From an uncultured Rubripirellula sp. (lineage in GTDB: Bacteria; Planctomycetota; Planctomycetia; Pirellulales; Pirellulaceae): 64,000 nucleotides of DNA. The notes beneath the pieces are model-generated. The model did not search any database. It was not told the DNA's origin and saw only the letters and a program-made list of their open reading frames with translations. Where the stretch lies: assembly GCA_938045805.1 (NCBI GenBank), contig CALIBL010000035.1, forward strand, positions 62,001 to 126,000, read 5' to 3'. Below are positions 57,389 through 64,000 of this stretch, one piece after another; positions within the stretch are counted from its first letter, which is position 1, and each line of letters begins with the position of its first letter. The position numbers were made by a program, and so were the translations under genes.

Positions 57389-57952
57389 TCACTGACCGAG
57401 GTCTTTAAATCGATCGTAGGTTTGGTTTAGTGGATGAGATTCGGACTTTCCGTGAATCATGGTCGCAGTCCACTCTGCAAGCCGCAAACCAAGCCTGCGG
57501 CAAGCATCTTGCACGCGATCTTCTTCAGGAGGTCCCGCGGCAATTGCGCCGTAGTGCGCAGAAAAACGGACGCCCGAATAATCAGTGAGTCCGAAGACCA
57601 AGAATCCATAGTTCATCAGAATCGACAACAGGGACATGCAAGTCCATTCTTGACCACCTCCCCAAGCCCCGGCAGAAGAAAAAACGCAACCAATTTTGCC
57701 GTCGCGCTGCCCCCAGTTTTCTATTGGCTGCTGATCCCACCATTGCTTCATTTGCCAACTAACGCATCCGTAGTTAGTGGGGGATCCCAAAGCAATCCCC
57801 TCGCACCACTCAAGATCCAAGTGATCCGCTTCATCGATGCTTCGAAGTCTCACTTCAGCGTCCTCCAATTGCGATGCCCCCTCAGCAATTAGCTCCGCCA
57901 TCTGCTTGGTGTTGGATGTATTTGAATGATAAAGAACAAGGATCTTGGTCAT
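57389..57952 (-). CDS. Flavodoxin-fold NAD(P)H:quinone oxidoreductase (WrbA-like)
   Basis: 187 residues. FMN-phosphate loop LYHSNTSNTKQMAELIAEG at about 7-25, then ALGSPTNYGCVSWQMKQWWDQ and SSAGAWGGGQEWTCMSLLSILMNYGFLVFGL, where the Gly-rich loop contacts FMN. Length and motifs fit WrbA-type two-electron quinone reductases, or a related flavodoxin-like reductase; it differs from classical WrbA by W-containing substitutions near the second loop. Cytoplasmic. The gene is between the MGMT-family gene and the oxidoreductase gene on the same strand. Confidence 0.85.
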   Translation of the reverse strand: MTKILVLYHSNTSNTKQMAELIAEGASQLEDAEVRLRSIDEADHLDLEWCEGIALGSPTNYGCVSWQMKQWWDQQPIENWGQRDGKIGCVFSSAGAWGGGQEWTCMSLLSILMNYGFLVFGLTDYSGVRFSAHYGAIAAGPPEEDRVQDACRRLGLRLAEWTATMIHGKSESHPLNQTYDRFKDLGQ

Positions 57953-58037
57953 GACAATGATTAGCCGAAACTTCTGAAACGATCTTGATACGTGGAGAAA
58001 TTAGAATTCTGCGCAAAAACCAAACGATGACAACCAA

Positions 58038-58487
58038 TCAAGACTTTTTCAAAAAGTATCTTTTACGACGCTGCTCCACGGCGTGCCCCTCCGCTTCTAA
58101 TCTCGCTCGCAAGTTCTCGATCCCCCCCGGGTACTTTGGATTAAGCTCGAAACCGGTTTTGAGAATCCTCCAGTATGGTGTAATTCTCTTCTTCCCCATC
58201 CGCTCCTCCTCATCCGCGGCATTAGCGGCAATCCAAGCGAAGATTCCGGTGGTGATCGGGCACGCAAAATCAACCTGATGTTTTTTTGCCAATTGTTTTC
58301 GAATGTCATCGATGGTCATCACGCTTCCCTTGCGAACACCTCGCATGATCTCATCAACCTCGATCGGAGCGGGAATCACCAGTCGCCCTGAACCCCAACG
58401 CTTCTGCATATCAGGGCCGATCTCCATCACACTCGGGTGCCCCTTCGAATCAAGCAACTTCTCTTTCCAAGTCTTCTTCTTTGCCAT
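58038..58487 (-). CDS. MGMT-family (ATL-like) protein without catalytic Cys
   Basis: 149 residues. The MGMT-type DNA-binding fold is suggested by RKGSVMTIDDIRKQLAKKH, CPITTGIFAWIAANAADEE and the TPY105WRILKTGFELNPKYPGGIENLRARLEAEGH segment. In O6-alkylguanine alkyltransferases the P-C-H-R site holds the acceptor Cys; alkyltransferase-like (ATL) proteins have W there. Here the residues at that place are P-Y-W-R, so no acceptor. It would bind altered DNA or guanine without repair, flagging it to other pathways, if the ATL analogy holds. ATG at 58487 is chosen for its AGGG ribosome site; a longer frame starts at 58547. It is 61 bases after the beta-lactamase-fold gene on the same strand. Confidence 0.75.
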   Translation of the reverse strand: MAKKKTWKEKLLDSKGHPSVMEIGPDMQKRWGSGRLVIPAPIEVDEIMRGVRKGSVMTIDDIRKQLAKKHQVDFACPITTGIFAWIAANAADEEERMGKKRITPYWRILKTGFELNPKYPGGIENLRARLEAEGHAVEQRRKRYFLKKS

Positions 58488-58548
58488 CCCTGAACCATTT
58501 CGACGCAACGAGAACGAGCATCCGCTCACCATGCAAATCATCATCACC

Positions 58549-59715
58549 CTAGCGTGGGCCGAACGCTAAAATCGCTGCTTTCCGAAACGCTTCCTGGCTA
58601 TCCCCACCCTTTCCGGGGAACCCAGCATGCTGAACCAGCCAGATGAAAATCAATTCATGCTCACGATCGTAATACGAGTTGGTGGAATAGGCACCACCGT
58701 GGCCAAAACGGTTCCCCCCAGTTGAAAAACCAAACCCATACTGATTAGCGATTTCTCTGGGAGTCTGTTTAGTAGTTAGAGCATCAACCGATTCAACACT
58801 CAGGTATTGCTTGCCACCGACACGACCGCGATTGACCAGCATCCTGTAGAACTTTGACAGGTCATCTGCTGTAGAGAACAAACCTCCGGCAGGCATTGCG
58901 CAACGTTCAAGACGATCACTCAGCGGGTACTGCAACTGATCAACCGTTGTCGCTTGAAGACCGGTTCCGCCTTCGGCCGGTCGGTATGAAACCGCGAGTC
59001 GTTCTAGTTGCTGTTCGTTAGGCCAGAAAGTCGTCTCGGTCATCCCTAGAGGTTCAAAGAGTCGCTTTGTGATGAATTCATGAAACGGGTCACCTGATAC
59101 CACCTCGACAATTCGAGCCGCAGTATTGATACCAGCGTTGCTGTATCGGTATTCCGAGCCGGGCTGAAAATCCAAGGGAGTCATCGCATAACTTCGCACG
59201 CGATCGGCGAGCGGCAAACGATCCAAAGTCGGCACCTCCAAGTTTGACCGAAATGGCAATCCGCTTGTATGAGAAAGAAGGTTGGCAATGGTGACTGGTT
59301 GATTTGGCTTGACTAGCAAACGGTGGTTCTCGTCTTGCTCAACAACCACCATCTGCCCCCGAAATTCCGGCAGGTACTTGTCGATTGGATCACTCACCGA
59401 GATCTTCCCTTCGTCGACCAACATCATCAGCGAAACCGCGGTCATTGGCTTGGACTGAGAAGCAATCCAAAAGACCGCATTGGCGTCCATCTTTCTATTT
59501 TCTTCGCGGTTGGCTTCACCGACCACAGTAACACTCAGAACTTCCTCATCGTTGGACACGAGCATCACGGCCCCCGCTAACTCTTGCCGGTCGACAAATG
59601 GCTGAACCGCATCACGAATCTGCTGATCGTCCGTTTGATCAGCGTTCACAAAACCATCAAGGTAAAGCATTACCGAGATCATCACCAAAACTGTCATCCA
59701 GATCCGCTGCAACAT
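58549..59715 (-). CDS. Exported beta-lactamase-fold serine hydrolase
   Basis: 388 residues; signal peptide about 1-25. Class C beta-lactamase/EstB-type motifs: S86-Q-S-K89 (SxxK nucleophile and base) in VFWIASQSKPMTA, Y-S-N in YRYSNAGINTAARIVE, and a HGGAYSTN segment replacing the KTG box. Length fits. Family members act as esterases, D-peptidases or lactamases; the substrate is open. Located 105 bases after a DUF1501 gene and followed by the MGMT-family gene on the same strand. Confidence 0.87.
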   Translation of the reverse strand: MLQRIWMTVLVMISVMLYLDGFVNADQTDDQQIRDAVQPFVDRQELAGAVMLVSNDEEVLSVTVVGEANREENRKMDANAVFWIASQSKPMTAVSLMMLVDEGKISVSDPIDKYLPEFRGQMVVVEQDENHRLLVKPNQPVTIANLLSHTSGLPFRSNLEVPTLDRLPLADRVRSYAMTPLDFQPGSEYRYSNAGINTAARIVEVVSGDPFHEFITKRLFEPLGMTETTFWPNEQQLERLAVSYRPAEGGTGLQATTVDQLQYPLSDRLERCAMPAGGLFSTADDLSKFYRMLVNRGRVGGKQYLSVESVDALTTKQTPREIANQYGFGFSTGGNRFGHGGAYSTNSYYDREHELIFIWLVQHAGFPGKGGDSQEAFRKAAILAFGPR

Positions 59716-59820
59716 CCGGTTCCTCTCACTTACTATTCTTCCGACAAAGACCTAATCTAGGCCCGCTCAATGAGGCATATCGTTTATTTAAAAACCACCG
59801 CAACCGACTCGACAAATCAC

Positions 59821-61125
59821 CTAACCCCACAAGCCTTGTAGGCTTTCCTCCTCTTTGACTCCAAGCGGAAACGCAAGGCTGCTCGGATGCGAATCAATCC
59901 CCGCGTACTCACGCAACGCTTGATGAATGTGCTCGGGACGAACACGAATGCCATCCTGTTCGGTGACCTTCAATGTCATGGGATCAAACGGCAACGCAAA
60001 CTGCTTTTCATCCGTCTTCCCCAAGGTTCGATCGCCAACAATCTTGGGCCCGACAAACATCATCGAACCAATCGACCAATGATCTTTTCCATTGCCTTGG
60101 TTGTAGTCCGGAGTCCGACCCATCTCACTCTGCGCGATCACCACTAGCTTATCTCGGATACCAAGATCCTCGGCACGGTGCAGCGTGTAGGCGATTCCTT
60201 CAAGCAGTTCAGGAATCAACTTCATTTGATCGCGATCGTTATTGGCGTGACTATCGAATTGCCCGATCGATAAATTCGCAGAAACACAAACCCCCGCCTT
60301 GAATGAAGTCAACGCAATCTCAGCCTGTTGAGCCAAACGTTGCTTCGGTAATTGATCGGGAATATGGGGAGTGACTCTTGCCAATGCCTTTGAGTTCACC
60401 TGCGCGGCATAGAGCATGCTCTCCGCCCTCTGCTGCCGAGGCAAAAGAGACTGCTGCTTGCGTTCCCGCCGTCGCTCATCAATTGCCCGCTCGATCTTCG
60501 AGATCGCAAAATCGTCGTGATAGGGTGAGCGTATATTGCCATCCATTGAATCTGCATTTGCGATCCGCCTCAATGACGGCAAGTAGGGAACACGTGACAT
60601 CGCAACAAGATTACCGGTCGCGGAATAATTACCGAAGGTTAAGAAAGAGAGCGGGCAAGACTGCCCCCTGCAAGCTGCGACCAGCGCAGCAAATGTGGGA
60701 TAAGCAAGACTGTCAAGCTTCCCCGTTGCCATGTACCTAGAGCAGGGTGCATGATTATTGACGGAGTAATCGAGCCCGTTGAAAATCAATAATTCCTTTC
60801 CGAACTCTTTGAAAAACGACTCGTTACTAACACCTCCCTCCCGTGTCTTTTCCGTCGGTGCATATCGATGCCCACCTTCGGTCAGAATCTCGCTTTCTTC
60901 GTAAAGCCGATTGATCCCTCCAACGCCTTTGGGATCCATCAGGTAGGTCGTATCCCATCCACCGGCAGCATTAAAAACGATGTAATACGGACCTTCATAA
61001 GCTGGTAGCTCATGGTTCTGTTGTGCAAAAGTGGATTCAATCCCTTTCCAAGGCATTGCCAAACCGAGCCCCGCGAGGGAACACCGCCTGAGAAACCTTC
61101 GCCTACCGAGCTCTAATTTATTCAT
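59821..61125 (-). CDS. DUF1501 protein with twin-arginine signal
   Basis: 434 residues. Tat signal GRRRFLRRCSLAGLGLAMPW at about 7-26. DUF1501-type features: NAAGGWDTTYLMDPKGVGG, LLIFNGLDYSVNNHAPCSRYMATGKLDS, SIGQFDSHANNDRDQM, VVIAQSEMGRTPDYNQGNGKDHWSIGSMMFVGP. Fold is sulfatase/alkaline-phosphatase-like; function unknown. Its ATG overlaps the stop of the upstream cytochrome gene (8-base ATGAATAA overlap), so the two are translationally coupled. The HGW-type motif of other DUF1501 proteins is altered to FDSHANN. Confidence 0.86.
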   Translation of the reverse strand: MNKLELGRRRFLRRCSLAGLGLAMPWKGIESTFAQQNHELPAYEGPYYIVFNAAGGWDTTYLMDPKGVGGINRLYEESEILTEGGHRYAPTEKTREGGVSNESFFKEFGKELLIFNGLDYSVNNHAPCSRYMATGKLDSLAYPTFAALVAACRGQSCPLSFLTFGNYSATGNLVAMSRVPYLPSLRRIANADSMDGNIRSPYHDDFAISKIERAIDERRRERKQQSLLPRQQRAESMLYAAQVNSKALARVTPHIPDQLPKQRLAQQAEIALTSFKAGVCVSANLSIGQFDSHANNDRDQMKLIPELLEGIAYTLHRAEDLGIRDKLVVIAQSEMGRTPDYNQGNGKDHWSIGSMMFVGPKIVGDRTLGKTDEKQFALPFDPMTLKVTEQDGIRVRPEHIHQALREYAGIDSHPSSLAFPLGVKEEESLQGLWG

Positions 61126-63517
61126 ACAGAAATTCTTCCTGCCGCAATAAATAAGTCACCACCGCCCGCCACGCCCTGACGGTGTAATGAGGATCAGGGA
61201 CCTCTGAGAGCAACCCCTGCCGGCAACTCCATACTTCACGAGGATCAAAGTTCCCTGCTGCTTTCGCATCCGCAACAATTTCAGAAAACAATTGAAACGT
61301 TCGATCAACCTCCAATGAATCGACGACATCCTCTCGTCCCAAGATCAGCCAATGAAGGTGACTAATCACTCGTCGAAGATCAGCATCCGATTCCAACGAC
61401 TCACCGGGCAGGGTCGATGTTTCAATGTATGGAAAAAGAATCCGCTGTGACTTGGGTCGACTGAAATCAAAAGCGACATTTTGGCAAGCAACATCATTGG
61501 AGAGCGTTCTTTGAATCGCACCCATCGCCCCGCCCGGATCGGTTGCTCGCTCGGTCACCTCCTTGGAATCAATTCCACCGTAAAGCATCGCAGTCTGATC
61601 GGTTAATCTCCCCCACCGCTTTCCAAACACAGCATAAATCTTGCGTTCAAGCTGCTCCGGACTCAGCAAACGAACAACCCCTAGATCATCAAGCTCGACC
61701 GTTCGATTCGTATCAGTGATCGCCGTGGAAACATTGTCCACACGATAAAAGGGGGACAACACCCACTGAATCAGTAACTCCTTGAATTCATAACCACTCT
61801 CGATGAATTTCGTCGCGATTCGCTCCACTTCACATTGCATTTCACGCCACGCGCGATGACGCTTTTCAAACTCCGGATCTTCAAGATCCTTCGGTGCAGG
61901 GGCAGGCTCACGGCCTGTCAACAAACGATAAGCATGCTTCGTCATCGCAATGGCAAATCGATCATCTGCTGCCGTCTTCTCACCCAACCACTGCAAAGCG
62001 CGCCATCTCTCTTGTGAGGGCAGCGACTCACCGTTGAAACCCGCGGTGAACATATCGGTGAACCAGCCCTCATGCCTTTTTCCATAAATGGCAAAATTGC
62101 GATCGAACCGCCAGTAGTCCTGAAAGAGTCCCGCTACCGGGTCTAATATTTTGTGACAGACCACGCACTCGGACGCCTGCATTGTCGGGATCTCATACCG
62201 CTCCGTGGCCGCAGCCGCATCGGAACCTCTCGCAGCTAACTCAAGCACATCGATTCCCAAGAAATGCTGAAAGTACATCCTCGCTCGCAGACGATTACGA
62301 TTAGTCTCAGTGGTGGGATAGCGGCTTAAATACTGAAAGGTACTCAACACGCCGGCGTGAGGATAAAAACCGGTAGGTGATTCCTGATTCTCTTTTTCCT
62401 GACGACCTTTAAGCGATGCCAAACGTACTGGAATAAATTCAAATGGATCCTCTGCATCGGTAAATCGATCCGCTACCTCTTGATAAATGCCGTACCCACG
62501 AGAAGTGTAAGGCGAAACCATGATGTAGTCGGCGGTGACAATTTCAGTGAACGGTCGATCATGACGGACGATATATTCAATAAGCCTCATTGGCTCTTGC
62601 AGAAGAGCAGCACGGTATTCCCTTGCAAGTCGGTAACCTTCTTGACGCCTCTCTTTTTCGTCCACGATTTGCGAAAGATCGTATTTCTGATACCACAGAC
62701 GTGTCTTTTCAAAGTGCTCATAAGACAAAACGGTTGAATCCGGATTTCCATCGACTCCTTGTGTCAAAAAGATGTCATTGAAACCCTCCCGCAATCGATC
62801 AAAAAACGCGTCCTCTTTCATCAAGCTCAACAGAACGGCTCGAATCTCCGTTTCACTTTCCCCTGCAACCTGACGGAGCTCATGTTCAGTAGGAAGTCGA
62901 CCTGCCAGCGAAAGTGTCGCTTTGCGAAGCAGTCTCTTATGACTCAACATCCCGACACCACGAAAAAAGTCTTCGGGAATCAAGTCCGCAAAACGACTCG
63001 GAGCACCGGATGGTTCGTGCAAACTGTCGACATACCTCGATAGGATTCTGAAGCCGTGAGAGTTGGGTTCGAGCACTTGACCACCGCCATGATCTAGATC
63101 CCCCACTACCTTGCGTAGCAACAGAGACTCTCCTGCCTCGTACCTTTTTGCTACCGACTCGAGCAATTCAAGATTTTGCTTGGTTACCTTCCGCTGCAAT
63201 GCGGTGTCACCGAGTCGTGCTGTTTGAAAAACCAAATCAGACTCCGAGGCCTCACCTGACTCGGCATGACATCTTTGACACTGAGTCGAAACCACTCGGT
63301 CCAGCACCTGTACAGCAAACGGCTTTCCCATTGACGAATCCGACTCGAGGCATGTCCCTCCAGTCACAGACTGCGATCGCGCATCGGAAAGCCAGATCAA
63401 CTGAATGGCTAAACAAAAGACGAATGAGCTCTGGATCCGTCGACGAGAACGTCTAGTCAATTCATCAACTAAAGCCACATGCACGTCGCTCTCCTTCAAC
63501 ATGGAACGCCTGTTCAT
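61118..63517 (-). CDS. Exported DUF1549-like cytochrome protein
   Basis: About 799 residues from the chosen start. The N-terminus has a signal-like stretch (SSFVFCLAIQLIWLSDARS). First heme motif CQRCHAESGEASESDLVF, then LLRKATLSLAGRLPTEHELRQV and FFDRLREGFNDIFLTQG (DUF1549-like PSCyt2 core), and a second heme motif CVVCHKILDPVAGLFQDYWRFD. C-terminal part (ETSTLPGESLESDADLRRVISHLHWLILG) continues the family pattern. Two hemes c likely. It is coupled by overlap to the DUF1501 gene. Starts at 63703, 63532 and 63502 are all in frame; 63517 was picked for signal-peptide placement, 63502 has an AGG upstream. Divergent from the DUF1552 gene at 63858. Confidence 0.83.
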   Translation of the reverse strand: MNRRSMLKESDVHVALVDELTRRSRRRIQSSFVFCLAIQLIWLSDARSQSVTGGTCLESDSSMGKPFAVQVLDRVVSTQCQRCHAESGEASESDLVFQTARLGDTALQRKVTKQNLELLESVAKRYEAGESLLLRKVVGDLDHGGGQVLEPNSHGFRILSRYVDSLHEPSGAPSRFADLIPEDFFRGVGMLSHKRLLRKATLSLAGRLPTEHELRQVAGESETEIRAVLLSLMKEDAFFDRLREGFNDIFLTQGVDGNPDSTVLSYEHFEKTRLWYQKYDLSQIVDEKERRQEGYRLAREYRAALLQEPMRLIEYIVRHDRPFTEIVTADYIMVSPYTSRGYGIYQEVADRFTDAEDPFEFIPVRLASLKGRQEKENQESPTGFYPHAGVLSTFQYLSRYPTTETNRNRLRARMYFQHFLGIDVLELAARGSDAAAATERYEIPTMQASECVVCHKILDPVAGLFQDYWRFDRNFAIYGKRHEGWFTDMFTAGFNGESLPSQERWRALQWLGEKTAADDRFAIAMTKHAYRLLTGREPAPAPKDLEDPEFEKRHRAWREMQCEVERIATKFIESGYEFKELLIQWVLSPFYRVDNVSTAITDTNRTVELDDLGVVRLLSPEQLERKIYAVFGKRWGRLTDQTAMLYGGIDSKEVTERATDPGGAMGAIQRTLSNDVACQNVAFDFSRPKSQRILFPYIETSTLPGESLESDADLRRVISHLHWLILGREDVVDSLEVDRTFQLFSEIVADAKAAGNFDPREVWSCRQGLLSEVPDPHYTVRAWRAVVTYLLRQEEFLYE

Positions 63518-63857
63518 TTGGCCGATTGTCATTAAGACATATTTTGCAAAAGAAGCAGTATAGACCTGAAACGAATCATAAGATTGATCGTTTATCCTGA
63601 ATTTTTTGCTAATTGACCTAAGACGGTCGCCAAGTAACCAAGGCTGCTGTGCGGACAATAAAACGGCTCCCGGTACTAGAATCCCACAAATGTGTCTCCC
63701 CATAATTGTCTGTCAGCCAGAATGATCTGGGAGCCGGAACGTTACTCGATGGCGAGCGATGCACGACCGAACCTGTGACCGGAATAAAATTGCCTGAATG
63801 CTAAATATCCGCTCAAATCACGAGTGAAAATTACCCTCGAATATTGAAGAATCCACG
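63518..63857. other. Divergent intergenic region
   Basis: About 340 bases between the minus-strand cytochrome gene and the plus-strand DUF1552 gene. Part of it (63518-63703) is open in the cytochrome frame. No promoter pair or structure could be assigned confidently. Confidence 0.35.
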
Positions 63858-64000
63858 ATGCCAATCAAGCACCAACTCGATGATCCTTGCGGTACTGGGT
63901 TGACTCGCCGTTCCGTGCTTCGCGCGTCCGGAGTGACGCTCGCTCTGCCTTGGCTTGAATCCCGCGCGGAGCATCTCGGGACGGAGGATGCCCAATCTCT
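63858..64000 (+). CDS. DUF1552 protein, N-terminal part only
   Basis: 47 codons remain before the window end. The peptide starts MPIKHQLDDPCGTGLTRRSV and continues LRASGVTLALPWLESR, with the S/T-R-R-x-x-L-R-A-S-G pattern of the DUF1552 Tat signal and the typical LALPWLES after it. The gene continues outside the window. It is divergent from the cytochrome gene at 61118-63517, so its own cytochrome partner probably lies further right. Confidence 0.72.
   Translation, partial: MPIKHQLDDPCGTGLTRRSVLRASGVTLALPWLESRAEHLGTEDAQS

Noticed and set aside
1..64000. rRNA, tRNA, transposase, integrase or bacterial microcompartment genes
   Set aside because: Looked for by motif; none seen. Fucose-type microcompartment genes, if present, must lie outside the window.

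Overview
The window reads as a chromosome segment from a planctomycete, most likely a marine Pirellulaceae (Rhodopirellula-like) bacterium. The assignment rests on gene content: several exported proteins with planctomycete-type CxxCH cytochrome domains (PSCyt/DUF1549/DUF1553, DUF1592-type) paired with DUF1501 or DUF1552 partners carrying twin-arginine signals; a PVC-type heme-binding dehydrogenase; five sulfatase genes holding six sulfatase domains; and Ser/Thr-kinase plus ECF sigma signalling. I see no rRNA, tRNA, CRISPR array, transposase or phage gene.

Layout. (1) 1-2.5 kb: 5' part of a cytochrome gene and, divergently, a sulfatase. (2) 2.6-9.1 kb: an exported TPR-CHAT (caspase-like) protein, an ECF sigma factor and a convergent transmembrane Ser/Thr kinase, a possible signalling/proteolysis module. 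(3) 9.2-25 kb: YmdB-type phosphodiesterase, M66-like metalloprotease, small membrane protein, a beta-helix protein with a cysteine ladder, a DUF1592/DUF1552 pair, MgtE, an oxidoreductase, a second beta-helix protein and a coiled-coil protein. (4) 25.4-34.6 kb: DUF1501/DUF1553 pair and a divergent ThuA-discoidin-dehydrogenase-cytochrome fusion. (5) 34.7-43.6 kb: a minus-strand run of an L-fuconate-dehydratase-like enzyme, a sulfatase-sulfatase-GH43 fusion, an iduronate-sulfatase-like protein and an esterase. (6) 44-52.6 kb: a plus-strand run of glycosyltransferase, sulfatase, double esterase-SMP30 fusion, fasciclin protein and sulfatase. (7) 52.8-63.5 kb: mostly minus-strand genes (small membrane protein, PQQ-type propeller, oxidoreductase closed by a strong terminator, WrbA-like flavoprotein, a Cys-less MGMT-family protein, a beta-lactamase-fold hydrolase, a DUF1501/cytochrome pair), with one plus-strand membrane protein at 54.8 kb. 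The window ends inside a divergent DUF1552 gene.

How it fits together (inference): regions 5 and 6 look like a locus for breaking down sulfated, probably fucose-containing and acylated polysaccharide. Exported sulfatases, esterases and a GH43-type glycosidase would strip and cut the polymer, an SMP30-like lactonase could open sugar lactones, and the fuconate dehydratase would take L-fuconate into catabolism. The most unusual items are the triple-enzyme fusion at 37800-42065, the CHAT/ECF/kinase module, two sulfatases with a non-canonical CSTFR formylglycine site, and the MGMT-family protein with PYWR in place of the catalytic PCHR.
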